NCBI GenBank assembly: GCA_018267005.1
Contig: JAFDZK010000003.1
Coordinates: forward strand, 1 to 47,630
Direction of reading: 5' to 3'
Source of the DNA: Bacteroidota bacterium
Lineage (GTDB): Bacteria; Bacteroidota; Bacteroidia; Sphingobacteriales; Sphingobacteriaceae
DNA: 47,630 nt
Position numbers and translations under genes: made by a program
Shown here: positions 8,045 to 16,144 of the stretch, piece after piece
Layout: each line of letters starts with the position of its first letter
Position numbering within the stretch: the stretch's first letter is position 1
The notes under the pieces: generated by a model
Told to the model about the DNA's origin: nothing
The model's input: the letters and a program-made list of their open reading frames with translations, nothing else
The model's database searches: none

Positions 8045-8380
8045 TTATCTTGCAAGTAAAAATAAAATAATCGCCAAAGTTATAAAGCTTAGCTCCACTA
8101 TCCAGAGTTTTTTGGTCTGGCGAAAAAAATTGCGCAGGATAAGGTCCATAAATGACACCGCTATAGCAAACAGCACGAATATAGCCGTAAACATCCAGCT
8201 TTTGAGCGCATAAGGATAATGGCCGCCGATTACCCTGACCCCGTATATAGAAACATACACCGCCAGGAACAGGAAAAAAGCCGTGGCAAAGTTGAGCGGG
8301 CTGATGCGCGTGCCCCGCGTCTTTTTTAAATCTTCCCCGGCAGGGGAAACTCTGTTTTGATCCTGTTTTTGTTTTTTCAC
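8045..8380 (-). CDS. Hypothetical three-helix membrane protein (GTG start)
   Basis: The protein has 111 residues with a basic, polar N terminus (about 1-28) and three hydrophobic segments (about 32-50, 62-82 and 92-110). The initiation codon is GTG, overlapping the TGA of the helicase gene as GTGA, so translation is probably coupled. No family recognised. Its 3' end meets gldC. Function unknown. Confidence 0.65.
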   Translation of the reverse strand: MKKQKQDQNRVSPAGEDLKKTRGTRISPLNFATAFFLFLAVYVSIYGVRVIGGHYPYALKSWMFTAIFVLFAIAVSFMDLILRNFFRQTKKLWIVELSFITLAIILFLLAR

Positions 8381-9711
8381 CTTTTACGTTTTCTTTCGGA
8401 CTTACGCGGACTTTCGGACCTTCGGACTTTTGTCAAACCTTTCGCCTTTGACCTTTCACCTTTCGCCTCCTTCTTCTCATGAAAAGCTCCTTTAAACTCC
8501 GGGTTCTCTTTGCGTTTTTGCTGATCGATCTCACGTGCCTGCGCCTGGCGCTCTTCGTACGGCGTTTGCTCGACGAACACATCCTCAGGTAAAGGTAGCA
8601 CCGGGATAGGCTGCCTGGTCAGCTTTTCGATCTTGCCGACATAGTATTCCTCCGCAGGTGTGCAAAAAGTAATTGCTTCGCCCGACTGGAAGGCTCTACC
8701 TGTCCGCCCGATGCGGTGCACATAATCCTCGATCACAAAAGGCACGTCAAAGTTAATCACGTGGCTTACATCGCTTACGTCGATACCGCGTGCGGCAACG
8801 TCGGTCGCCACCAATATTTTCACTTCATCACCCCTGAACGCATTGATGGAATTGATACGTGTATTCTGCCCTTTATTGGCGTGCAGCACTTTCACTTCCT
8901 GCTCGCCGTAACGCCTGCTCAAAAACTTATACACATTTTCGGCATTGCTGCGGGTTTTGCAGAAAACCATCAATTTCCTAATCTCACCCTCTTCATCCAA
9001 TAAGTATTTGAGCAGGTTGATCTTGGTTTTGAAATTCGGTACATAGTACAGCTTTTGTTCGACGGTTTGTGCCGGTGTGGCTTGCGGGGTAACCTCGATC
9101 TCCGTCGGAAACTCAAGGAAATTGGCCGAAAGCTGGCGCACCTTATCCGACATGGTTGCCGAAAAAAGCAGGTTCTGTCGTTTGCGAGGTACTACCTCGA
9201 GGATCCGGTTGATCTGCGGCATAAAGCCCATGTCCATCATCTTGTCGGCCTCGTCCAGAACAAATACCTGTAATCCCTTCGTTACTATATTGCCTGCCAG
9301 GTAAATATCCATAAAGCGGCCGGGAGTCGCAACGATAATGTCGACACCCTTTTGGACCTGTTCGATCTGCGTTTTGGGGCCAATACCGCCGTAAAGTATT
9401 ACTGTACGTAAGTCGGTGTATTTGGCAAAGGCCCTGATGTTTTCTTCGATCTGGATGGCCAGCTCACGCGTCGGCGCGACGATCAATGCCCTGGGATTTT
9501 CGCCCTGTGCATATTTCAGTTTCATGATGATCGGCAGCACATACGCGGCGGTTTTACCCGTGCCGGTTTGGGCGATGCCCAGTACGTCCTGCCCGTTCAA
9601 TATCGGGGGAATAGCCTTTTGCTGTATATCGGTAGCTTCGGTGTAACCGGCGTCGGCGATGGCATTCAATATCTGCCGGTTAAATTTGAAGTCGTCGAAG
9701 CTTTTTGCCAT
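8377..9711 (-). CDS. DEAD-box RNA helicase, RhlE type
   Basis: This is a 444-residue ATP-dependent RNA helicase. The motifs in order are a Q motif around residues 6-31 (FDDFKFNRQIL...ATDIQ), AQTGTGKT (47-54, ATP binding), PTRELA (78-83), TPGR (127-130), DEAD (151-154), SAT, and near the C-terminal core ARGID and HRIGRTGRA. RhlE-type enzymes act in ribosome assembly and RNA turnover. The basic tail (about 400-444) is unusual: it is encoded by DNA made of two repeat families (GGTGAAAGG-type and GTCCGAAAG-type) that occur as intergenic repeats elsewhere in the window. A TATCTTTG box lies five bases before the ATG. It is the first gene of the operon leading to gldC. Confidence 0.93.
   Translation of the reverse strand: MAKSFDDFKFNRQILNAIADAGYTEATDIQQKAIPPILNGQDVLGIAQTGTGKTAAYVLPIIMKLKYAQGENPRALIVAPTRELAIQIEENIRAFAKYTDLRTVILYGGIGPKTQIEQVQKGVDIIVATPGRFMDIYLAGNIVTKGLQVFVLDEADKMMDMGFMPQINRILEVVPRKRQNLLFSATMSDKVRQLSANFLEFPTEIEVTPQATPAQTVEQKLYYVPNFKTKINLLKYLLDEEGEIRKLMVFCKTRSNAENVYKFLSRRYGEQEVKVLHANKGQNTRINSINAFRGDEVKILVATDVAARGIDVSDVSHVINFDVPFVIEDYVHRIGRTGRAFQSGEAITFCTPAEEYYVGKIEKLTRQPIPVLPLPEDVFVEQTPYEERQAQAREIDQQKRKENPEFKGAFHEKKEAKGERSKAKGLTKVRRSESPRKSERKRKR
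8392..8467. repeat. Repeat-derived 3' end of the helicase gene
   Basis: Positions 8392-8434 carry CGGACTTT-type words (reverse complement of the GTCCGAAAG repeat), and 8435-8467 carry CCTTTCACC/CCTTTGACC words (the GGTGAAAGG repeat). Both families are intergenic elsewhere (1-20, 5842-5912, 9731-9768), yet here they code for the helicase tail with K, R, S and E residues. Confidence 0.55.
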
Positions 9712-9715
9712 GCGG

Positions 9716-9723
9716 CAAAGATA
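9716..9723 (-). promoter_or_regulatory. Bacteroidota -7 box (TATCTTTG) of the helicase operon
   Basis: TATCTTTG on the minus strand ends five bases before the ATG at 9711, consistent with a leaderless transcript. No clear -33 TTTG lies at the expected distance. Confidence 0.45.
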
Positions 9724-9730
9724 GGGTTTA

Positions 9731-9768
9731 GTCCGGAAGTCCGCATAAGCCGGAAAGTCCGAAAGAAG
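9731..9768. repeat. GTCCGAAAG-type intergenic repeat copy
   Basis: This copy contains AAGTCCGCATAAG and GGAAAGTCCGAAAGAAG. It lies just upstream of the helicase gene, in inverted orientation to the related copy that makes up the gene's 3' end, so the helicase gene is bracketed by the repeat. Confidence 0.5.
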
Positions 9769-9801
9769 AGCGGCCCAAACCGAAGAGTATTTCCTATTTT
9801 T

Positions 9802-9817
9802 ACCGGCCGAAGCCGGT
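9802..9817 (+). promoter_or_regulatory. Hairpin directly before the glycosyltransferase start codon
   Basis: ACCGGC-CGAA-GCCGGT is a perfect six-base-pair stem with a tetraloop. It ends three bases before the ATG at 9821, where it would cover any ribosome-binding site in the message. Confidence 0.4.
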
Positions 9818-9820
9818 TAC

Positions 9821-10984
9821 ATGCAAAAGCTCAAAGCCTTTTTCACCAATCCCTATGTTATCCTTTTCCTATGGTTCGTGCCCAGCCTGCTGGCTGTTGT
9901 AAAAGGCGTATATTTCGGCGATGGCACAACGGCCAACTATAACAACTACATTATTTACAAGCACAATTTCCTGAATGTCATTCACCAGCATCCGCTGTTT
10001 GGGCCCGAGCCGCAATTTTATTTCGACCTGAACCACTATGGGCCTGTTTTTGCGCTGGTGATCGCACCGTTTGCACTGCTGCCCAACCATATCGGAGTGA
10101 TCCTGTGGACGATGTTCAATGCCTGGATCTTATACCAGGCGGTAATGATGCTGCCGATGAAGCGCGAACATTGCCTGCTGATCCTGTTCATCAATGCCAA
10201 CAGCATGGTGGGATCATCCGGCAATGTGGAAGTGAACCCGCTCATCACCGCTCTCATCATTTTCAGCTATGTGTTCATTAAACGCAAGCAGGATTTCTGG
10301 GCGGCGCTGGTTATTATACTGGGTACGGCAATCAAATTGTATGGCATAGTTGGCCTCGCCTTCTTCTTCTTTTCCGAAAACAAACTGAAATTCATTCTGA
10401 GTTTATTCTTCTGGTCGGCGGTGTGCTTTGTGCTGCCCATGCTCATTTCGTCACCCGCGTATATCATCAAAACCTATCAGGACTGGTACCCTGACCTTGT
10501 AGCTAAAAATGCCGCCAACGTAGTTTCCAACCGCGCCGACCGCTGCGTAATGGGTATGATCACCAAAATATTCGGCTTAAAGCATTTATCTAACTTAATT
10601 GTGTTACTGCCTGCGCTTCTGTTACTTGGCGTGTCGTACCTGCGAAATAAATTCTGGCAGAACACCCAATACCAATTATTGCTGCTGGCCTCGGTGCTGA
10701 TATTTACTGTCATCTACAGCACAGGTTCTGAGCCGCCGACCTATATCATCGCTTTTATCGGCGTCGGTATCTGGTTTATGAATTTGAACCGGCCTGCTAC
10801 GGTTTTTGAATGGTTCCTGTTCATTTTTGCCTTGCTGATAACCAGCTTTTCCAACTCGGATGTTATACCCAAATTCATTCGCGTTAATTATATCCTGCCT
10901 TACGCCCTGATCGCCCTGCCCTGTTTGATCATCTGGCTGACGACCATTTACGAAATGTTGACCAGGGACTTTGACAAGGAGTAA
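9821..10984 (+). CDS. Membrane glycosyltransferase, GT87/DUF2029 family
   Basis: The protein has 387 residues with about nine to eleven membrane helices. An early periplasmic loop holds NYNNYIIYKHNFLNVI and FDLNHYGPVFALVIAPFALLP, the typical DUF2029/GT87 pattern of polyprenyl-phosphate-dependent (GT-C) mannosyltransferases. Later AIKLYGIVGLAFFF is the family's conserved basic-aromatic segment. The acceptor in Bacteroidota is unknown; cell-envelope glycan assembly is likely. It stands alone between the helicase (divergent) and pyrC (same strand, 85 bases downstream with its own promoter box). A stable hairpin lies directly before its start codon. Confidence 0.8.
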   Translation: MQKLKAFFTNPYVILFLWFVPSLLAVVKGVYFGDGTTANYNNYIIYKHNFLNVIHQHPLFGPEPQFYFDLNHYGPVFALVIAPFALLPNHIGVILWTMFNAWILYQAVMMLPMKREHCLLILFINANSMVGSSGNVEVNPLITALIIFSYVFIKRKQDFWAALVIILGTAIKLYGIVGLAFFFFSENKLKFILSLFFWSAVCFVLPMLISSPAYIIKTYQDWYPDLVAKNAANVVSNRADRCVMGMITKIFGLKHLSNLIVLLPALLLLGVSYLRNKFWQNTQYQLLLLASVLIFTVIYSTGSEPPTYIIAFIGVGIWFMNLNRPATVFEWFLFIFALLITSFSNSDVIPKFIRVNYILPYALIALPCLIIWLTTIYEMLTRDFDKE

Positions 10985-11020
10985 TTGGCTACCCAAAAAC
11001 GCATAGTCGTTTCAAACTCG

Positions 11021-11028
11021 TACCTTTG
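11021..11028 (+). promoter_or_regulatory. Bacteroidota -7 box (TACCTTTG) upstream of pyrC
   Basis: TACCTTTG fits TAnnTTTG and would give a leader of about 35-40 bases before the ATG at 11070. The -33 box is not clear. Confidence 0.4.
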
Positions 11029-11069
11029 TAAATAAATCCGAAATCGAACATTCGAAATTCGAAATCTTT

Positions 11070-12407
11070 ATGTCTTCTCTTCTCATAAAATCGGCCACCA
11101 TTGTAAACGAGAACAAACAGTTTGTAAGCGACCTGCTGGTTAAGGATGGCCTGATCGAAAGGATAGATCAACAGATCGACGTCCATGCCGACCAGGTGAT
11201 TAATGCGGAAGGCCTGTACCTTTTCCCCGGCTGTATCGACGACCAGGTTCATTTTCGTGAACCGGGCTTAACGCACAAAGCCGACATTCATTCCGAATCG
11301 CGGGCGGCGGTAGCGGGCGGCATTACGTCTTTTATGGAAATGCCGAATACCGTACCGAATACCCTAACGCAGGAATTACTTGAACAAAAATACGAGATAG
11401 CAGCCCGTAACTCACTGGCTAACTACTCGTTTTTCATGGGCGCGTCGAACGACAATATCGACGAGGTGCTGAAAACGGACACCCAAAATGTTTGCGGCGT
11501 GAAAGTGTTCATGGGCTCCTCGACCGGCAACATGCTGGTAGATAATCCTAAAACTTTGGAGGGCATCTTCTCGCAGTCGCCGATGCTGGTGGCTGTACAT
11601 TGCGAGGATGAGGCTACCATTCGCCGCAACCTGGAGTATTACAAGCAACTGCTCGGCGAGGACATTCCCGTGACACTACATCCACAGATACGCAGCGAAG
11701 AAGCCTGCTATTTATCGTCGTCAATGGCCGTCGGGCTGGCTAAAAAGTACAACACACGGCTGCATATCTTACACATTTCGACCGAAAAGGAAACACACTT
11801 ATTTGAGAACACTACGCCGCTGAAAGATAAGCGGATCACTGCCGAGGCCTGCATTCATCACCTTTGGTTCAGCGATGAAGACTACCAGGCCAAAGGCAAC
11901 TTGATCAAATGGAATCCCGCTGTTAAGAAAGCTTCCGATAGGGAAGGGATCCTGCAGGCGGTGCTGGATGGTCGCATCGATGTGATTGCCACCGATCACG
12001 CGCCGCATACGCTGGAAGAGAAATCACAATCATACCTGAAAGCGCCATCGGGCGGGCCCCTGGTGCAGCATGCGCTGCCTGCCATGCTGGAACTGTATCA
12101 TCAAGGCAAGATCAGCCTGGAACAAATAACAGAAAAAATGGCGCACAATGTAGCCACCTGTTTTCAGGTCGACCGGCGCGGTTTCGTTCGCGAAGGCTAC
12201 TGGGCCGACCTGGTACTCGTCGATCTAAATAAACCCTGGACCGTAAACAGATCAAATATTTTATACAAATGCGGCTGGAGCCCGTTTGAAGGAACGACTT
12301 TACGGTCGAGCATTATGCATACCATCGTTTCAGGTAACCTCTCCTATAGCAACGGAAGTATTATTGAAGGTAAACAAGGCAAGAGGCTGAAATTTAACCG
12401 AATATAA
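11070..12407 (+). CDS. pyrC: Dihydroorotase (class I)
   Basis: Dihydroorotase catalyses the third step of pyrimidine synthesis, closing N-carbamoyl-aspartate to dihydroorotate. The 445-residue amidohydrolase shows the metal-site region VHFREPG (60-66), GVKVFMGSSTGNML, VAVHCEDE, LHILHIST and the catalytic ATDHAPH near residues 309-315. The usual first HxH motif reads Q-V-H here (Gln59, His61); from memory DDQVHFREPG is common in Bacteroidota dihydroorotases, so this is probably a lineage trait and not inactivation. The C-terminal composite domain (SNILYKCGWSPFEG) is complete. It converges with the GyrI-like gene. Confidence 0.92.
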   Translation: MSSLLIKSATIVNENKQFVSDLLVKDGLIERIDQQIDVHADQVINAEGLYLFPGCIDDQVHFREPGLTHKADIHSESRAAVAGGITSFMEMPNTVPNTLTQELLEQKYEIAARNSLANYSFFMGASNDNIDEVLKTDTQNVCGVKVFMGSSTGNMLVDNPKTLEGIFSQSPMLVAVHCEDEATIRRNLEYYKQLLGEDIPVTLHPQIRSEEACYLSSSMAVGLAKKYNTRLHILHISTEKETHLFENTTPLKDKRITAEACIHHLWFSDEDYQAKGNLIKWNPAVKKASDREGILQAVLDGRIDVIATDHAPHTLEEKSQSYLKAPSGGPLVQHALPAMLELYHQGKISLEQITEKMAHNVATCFQVDRRGFVREGYWADLVLVDLNKPWTVNRSNILYKCGWSPFEGTTLRSSIMHTIVSGNLSYSNGSIIEGKQGKRLKFNRI

Positions 12408-12430
12408 TTTCAATCACAGAAATTTCTGTA

Positions 12431-12901
12431 TTAAATTACGCCTAAATAAACCTCCACGCCGCTTCCGTCGGGACAATTTATGCCGGCCCGGTATACATCG
12501 TAATCGGCAATATAACTGCGGCTCGGGCTGTCCTCCCATATTTTCATCCAGGTATCTACCACGCAGCCGGGCAAATCGCCGACAGGCTTGTAACGCCTGT
12601 AACTACCTTCAGGCACCAAAGCGGAAAACAGACCCGATTCAATTTCCGGCTTTTCAACCCTGCAGCCTAATACCGTGGTGTACCAGCCTGTATGATCAGG
12701 CTCGTAATCGGTATAAACACAATAAATATCGTCCGATAGCTTGCCCGGTATACTGGCTGCAAGATTTTCCGACATGAATCTTTGCCACAAGCTGCCGATA
12801 TCCTGCTGCGCTTTATTTCGCTGGTTGGTAGTGCGCACATGAATGCCGGAAACGAAAAATCCGGCGTTCCTGATCTCTTCAAAGGTTAAAATATCGGTCA
12901 T
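12431..12901 (-). CDS. GyrI-like / effector-binding domain protein
   Basis: This 156-residue single-domain protein follows the pattern of GyrI-like small-molecule-binding (SHS2) domains related to the C-terminal half of AraC-type regulators: GIHVRTTNQRNKAQQDIGSLWQ, IYCVYTDYEPDHTGWYTTVLG, FSALVPEGSYRRYKP, and the closing YDVYRAG...VEVYLGVI. There is no DNA-binding domain, so it may sequester or hydrolyse small molecules, as other free-standing members do. It heads away from the SRPBCC gene on the same strand with a 70-base gap and converges with pyrC. Substrate unknown. Confidence 0.82.
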   Translation of the reverse strand: MTDILTFEEIRNAGFFVSGIHVRTTNQRNKAQQDIGSLWQRFMSENLAASIPGKLSDDIYCVYTDYEPDHTGWYTTVLGCRVEKPEIESGLFSALVPEGSYRRYKPVGDLPGCVVDTWMKIWEDSPSRSYIADYDVYRAGINCPDGSGVEVYLGVI

Positions 12902-12971
12902 AACGTCTCGTTATATTTAAACTTAAATAATTATTGGTCAAACTTTTATAAGTACCACCTAATAGGTTACT

Positions 12972-13406
12972 TTATATTTGGCAATTTTCGATCATTTCCT
13001 TCATCTTACCGAACACCCATTGCCAGTTATCCTCAGAATGTTTCTTTGCCTCTTCGTTTTTGATATTCTCCTGCCCGATCGTAAGTGTCGTTTTCCCGTT
13101 GCTTTCAGCCAGATCATAAGAAACAGTAACATAGTTTTCGGGTTTATCCTCCGCACCTCCCATCGAACTCCAGTAACTGTATTTTACATACCTGCCGGGA
13201 TCGATAGCCAATATCTCGCCTTTGTCCCGGTAGCTTTTGCCCTCCCACTCCCCTTCCCAGGTTATCGGGCTGCCCTTCTTCCAGTCTGACTTTACGTTGG
13301 TGCCAAAAAAGTACTGCTTTACGATTTCGGGTTTGGTCAGCGCGTCCCACACTTTCGAAGCCGGTGCGTTGATGTCGATCGATGTTTTTGAGGTTAAATT
13401 TGCCAT
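12972..13406 (-). CDS. SRPBCC (AHSA1-like) domain protein
   Basis: This 144-residue START/Bet v1-like fold protein shows the classic AHSA1 signatures: SIDINAPASKVWDALTKPEI near the N terminus, then PGRYVKYSYW, TTLTIGQENIKNEE and a C-terminal helix with NWQWVFGKMKEMIE. Such proteins bind hydrophobic ligands or act as stress proteins; the actual ligand cannot be told from sequence. It lies between the GyrI-like and EVE genes on the same strand. Confidence 0.87.
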   Translation of the reverse strand: MANLTSKTSIDINAPASKVWDALTKPEIVKQYFFGTNVKSDWKKGSPITWEGEWEGKSYRDKGEILAIDPGRYVKYSYWSSMGGAEDKPENYVTVSYDLAESNGKTTLTIGQENIKNEEAKKHSEDNWQWVFGKMKEMIENCQI

Positions 13407-13463
13407 GGTGATAATTGCCTAAATGATTTATTGTATACCGTTGGTTTTAATTTTCTAAGTGTT

Positions 13464-13904
13464 TTAGGATGTGATTGTTTCTGTCGCCAGCATTTTTTCC
13501 CTTATCAGGTCGAAGTCGTGCTTATTGATCTCGAAAAAACCAAACCTAAAATGATACCCCCATGATTTTTTATCCCGGATAAAATCCATCAAAGGTATCA
13601 GCGGAATAAAGGGTGTTTCCCTGCATGGATAAAATTTCATATCACGGCGCCAGGGAATAAAATCCTCTGACATTTGGTGCTGGTAAACTTCCTTGCCTGT
13701 CACCTGCCCTATCGCGGTAAAAGCTTGCAGCTTCTCATCGCCCTGGTAGGTCACTTTTGGCGAGTAGAATATCACCCAGTCGTTCACATGCAGCTTCTTC
13801 AACGAACCGGGCTTACCGTGGTTGGCCTGCATAAACCCTCCCGCCACGCCGCGTTTAATATGGTCTTTTGACACCACCGTTATCCAATACCGTTGTCCGC
13901 TCAT
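13464..13904 (-). CDS. EVE (PUA-like) domain protein
   Basis: The protein has 146 residues. The opening YWITVVSKDHIKRGVAGGF and then LKKLHVNDWVIFYSP and FTAIGQVTG match the EVE domain (UPF0310), a PUA-related fold that reads modified bases in DNA or RNA. The domain fills the whole chain, with no fused nuclease. EVE domains are frequent in modification-dependent restriction, but there is no restriction partner next to this copy. No further function can be assigned. Confidence 0.87.
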   Translation of the reverse strand: MSGQRYWITVVSKDHIKRGVAGGFMQANHGKPGSLKKLHVNDWVIFYSPKVTYQGDEKLQAFTAIGQVTGKEVYQHQMSEDFIPWRRDMKFYPCRETPFIPLIPLMDFIRDKKSWGYHFRFGFFEINKHDFDLIREKMLATETITS

Positions 13905-13992
13905 TTCATTTATTTACACAAAGTAACTGAGCGCAGATGACAACCCTATGTCAGCAGTGTTTTAAGGAATGAAACGAAATCGGGTGCTGGCT

Positions 13993-14059
13993 GTCATGGT
14001 GAGTCTGTCGAACCATGGGGGCAGGCCCATGCTTTACCCTTCGACATGCTCAGGATGAC
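13993..14059. repeat. Dispersed GTCAT...ATGAC inverted repeat
   Basis: An outer stem formed by GTCATGGTGAGTCTGTCGAA (13993-14012) and TTCGACATGCTCAGGATGAC (14040-14059) encloses an inner hairpin CATGGG-ggcagg-CCCATG. GTCATCCTGAGC..GTCGAAGG-type hairpins are, from memory, a widespread intergenic repeat in Bacteroidota. It lies in the gap between the EVE and WYL genes and is probably a nonautonomous repeat, not a gene-specific signal. Confidence 0.6.
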
Positions 14060-14084
14060 AACCCCGTTAATTTTTGAACAGCTT

Positions 14085-15032
14085 TTAACTGTTACGCTGC
14101 ATGATGGTTTGGGACAGTTCCCTCACTTTGTCCCTCAGGTTATCAGGACTTACGATCACCGCCGTATCGCCGTACATCATCAGCCAGCGCACAAAGCCTT
14201 CGATAAACTCGGTAAGAAAACGCATTTCGATCATGCCGTCCACCTCTTGTTCCGACACAAATCCATTGTAGTATTTCTGCTCGTTCAGATAAGGGCCGAT
14301 GCGTTTCTCGACCCTGATCACTACTTCCTGCAGGTTGCGTTCACGGGCTTGCCGTGAAATATATTCGTTCAGGCTGGGATGCAGAGTACGGAAGCGTTCG
14401 CCAGTGAGCGCTATATTGGAAATACGGTCGAGCCTGAAATCACGGTAATCCTGCCGCAGGCGGCACCACGCGATCAGGTGCCAGTAATTGTCCTGGTAAA
14501 ACACCCCCACCGGCTCGATACAGCGTTCGGTCTTTTCCTGGCTGTGCATGGCAAAATAATGGATGGAAAGCACATTCCTTTCACCAATACCCTTCAGGAT
14601 GATCTGCAGCGGGTTCAGGTCGAGGCTTTTGCCCTGCACACGCCGGCTTTTGAACACTTCGATGTGCCCGTCTATATTATCCAGGAAATCCTTTTCGGCC
14701 ATCCGCAAAACCGACCTGATCTTATACATGGCCGATTTGTAATTTTCGTCGGACGAAGGATCGGTTAACTTTTCCATCAGTTTTTCGGCGGTCAGGAAGG
14801 CTGTAGCTTCCTCGCGCGTAAACATTACCGGCGGCAGACGGTAGCCGTCCATAATAGAATACCCTACCCCCGCTTCGCCGATGAGCGGTATGCCAGCCTC
14901 TTCCAGCGTTCTGATATCGCGGTAAACGGTACGCAGACTGATATTGAACCGGTCGGCAATATCGCCTGCTTTCACCACCCTGCGCGATTGCAGGTGGATC
15001 AGGATAGCCGATATGCGGTCAATGCGGTTCAT
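14085..15032 (-). CDS. WYL-domain transcriptional regulator (YafY type)
   Basis: The protein has 315 residues from the ATG at 15032. Residues 1-60 form a winged helix (MNRIDRISAILIHLQSRRVV, DIADRFNISLRTVYRDIRTL). The middle contains the WYL ligand-binding domain (SIHYFAMHSQ, PVGVFYQDNYWHLIAWC, DYRDFRLDRISNI). The C-terminal WCX extension includes VRWLMMYGDTAVIVSP. The 11-codon upstream extension (MRNCFGYFSTI) is not conserved in the family and is discarded. WYL regulators often sense nucleic-acid or stress signals. The target is unclear; the divergent DUF2007 gene, about 60 bases away, is a candidate. Confidence 0.88.
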   Translation of the reverse strand: MNRIDRISAILIHLQSRRVVKAGDIADRFNISLRTVYRDIRTLEEAGIPLIGEAGVGYSIMDGYRLPPVMFTREEATAFLTAEKLMEKLTDPSSDENYKSAMYKIRSVLRMAEKDFLDNIDGHIEVFKSRRVQGKSLDLNPLQIILKGIGERNVLSIHYFAMHSQEKTERCIEPVGVFYQDNYWHLIAWCRLRQDYRDFRLDRISNIALTGERFRTLHPSLNEYISRQARERNLQEVVIRVEKRIGPYLNEQKYYNGFVSEQEVDGMIEMRFLTEFIEGFVRWLMMYGDTAVIVSPDNLRDKVRELSQTIMQRNS

Positions 15033-15094
15033 TATCGTGCTAAAATAACCAAAACAATTTCTCATTTTTGATATTCAACACAAGAAATACCGCC

Positions 15095-15346
15095 ATGAAG
15101 CCGGAAGAAGAAATTGTGACGTTTGAAACCTATTACAATCCTATGCTGGCCGAGATCATGCGGGCTAAATTAGAGGCAAATGGTGTTCCCTGCTTTTTGG
15201 CGGACGAAAGCCTGGGCGTACTATATCCGGTCTACAACCAGGGCGGCGGAGGCATTAAACTCAAGGTTTTTGCCACTGACGTGGAAAAAGCCAGGGAAAT
15301 AGCCGATCGCGATGATGAAATTGACGACGAAACCACTTATCTTTAA
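15095..15346 (+). CDS. DUF2007 domain protein
   Basis: This 83-residue protein starts at the ATG at 15095 (MKPEEEIVTFETYYNP). It has the DUF2007 pattern: an N-terminal strand, then the helix MLAEIMRAKLEANGVPCFLAD, a glycine-rich turn (NQGGGGIKLKVFATD), and an acidic C terminus. The family is called a putative signal-transducing protein, without known mechanism. It is followed 13 bases later by the secreted YCII-like gene and may share its transcript. Confidence 0.82.
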   Translation: MKPEEEIVTFETYYNPMLAEIMRAKLEANGVPCFLADESLGVLYPVYNQGGGGIKLKVFATDVEKAREIADRDDEIDDETTYL

Positions 15347-15359
15347 AGAAAACCTACCT

Positions 15360-15788
15360 ATGAAAAAGCTTATTCTTTTATTGGCCATATGCACTCTCGC
15401 AGCCACGGCCTTCGCTCAACAGCAAGTCATCAACCAAGGCAAGTCGCAATTTCTGCTCATCATTCGCTTCAAGGCCGATTTCCAGCCCCCATCCAACGAA
15501 GCGGTGAAGGCGAATATTAAAAAATGGCAGGATTATATGGCCGGCCTGGCTAAATCAGGCACTCTTGTAAGCGGTTACCGCCCGGTAAGCGGAGGTATAA
15601 CGATCAGCGGTCCGGGCAAGACGCTTAAAAGCGACCCCTACATCTCCGACGGGGAGGTGGTTAGCTCGGTACTAGTCATTAATGCAGCCGATATGGAAGC
15701 GGCCAAAGCGGTTGCCGATAAATGTCCTGTTTTTGAATTCGGCGGCAGTATCGAAGTGCGGCCGGTCATGAACACAGCGGGGCAATAG
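15360..15788 (+). CDS. Secreted YCII-like domain protein
   Basis: The protein has 142 residues from the ATG at 15360. Residues 1-19 are a signal peptide (MKKLILLLAICTLAATAFA). The mature part has the ferredoxin-like YCII pattern: FLLIIRFKADFQPP, a helix KANIKKWQDYMAGLAKSG, GYRPVSGGITISGPG, SSVLVINAADMEAAKAVADK, and IEVRPV. YCII domains bind small molecules or act as weak hydrolases. Secreted forms are common in Bacteroidota but their role is unknown. The longer reading from 15312 overlaps the upstream gene and lacks a signal peptide. Confidence 0.82.
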   Translation: MKKLILLLAICTLAATAFAQQQVINQGKSQFLLIIRFKADFQPPSNEAVKANIKKWQDYMAGLAKSGTLVSGYRPVSGGITISGPGKTLKSDPYISDGEVVSSVLVINAADMEAAKAVADKCPVFEFGGSIEVRPVMNTAGQ

Positions 15789-16144
15789 GAAGCTTTTGCA
15801 TCCGGCATTGTGCTTCCGGTTGGGGCATATGTCTACATTTGTCGTCCTCAATCTCGCCAAAAGGAACGCGCCCGTGTCGAATTGAATGCCATGCTGTACG
15901 ACGGCGGCTGCCCATACACCCAGCCAATCCCTATAATTCCTAAAAAAGTTCGAACTGTTATTGTCAGGCTGTGGAATATAATAGAAGAATTTATAATTAC
16001 GGGCTACATGCCCCATCCTGTCTCGAACCGACAAAAATATCGATTAAAATGTAAATTAATTAACTAATTATTAAAACAAACAGCCCAAGCCCACGGTATT
16101 ATATTAACAAATTATAACCATATAATACTCGCATAATACGCGCT
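15789..16144. other. Gene-free gap before ligD
   Basis: The gap has 356 bases. I see no convincing gene: the open frames on both strands show no family features. The last hundred bases are very AT-rich and directly precede ligD, so they probably hold its promoter, but no TAnnTTTG box is clear. An in-frame TAA at 16115-16117 closes the ligD frame upstream. Confidence 0.5.

Noticed and set aside
15672-16034. Minus-strand frame of 120 codons between the YCII-like gene and ligD
   Set aside because: More than 100 bases overlap the secreted YCII-like gene antisense, the composition is irregular, and there is no recognisable domain or promoter.
15810-16067. Plus-strand frame of 85 codons before ligD
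   Set aside because: No family features, no start signals, and it runs into AT-rich noncoding sequence; probably chance.
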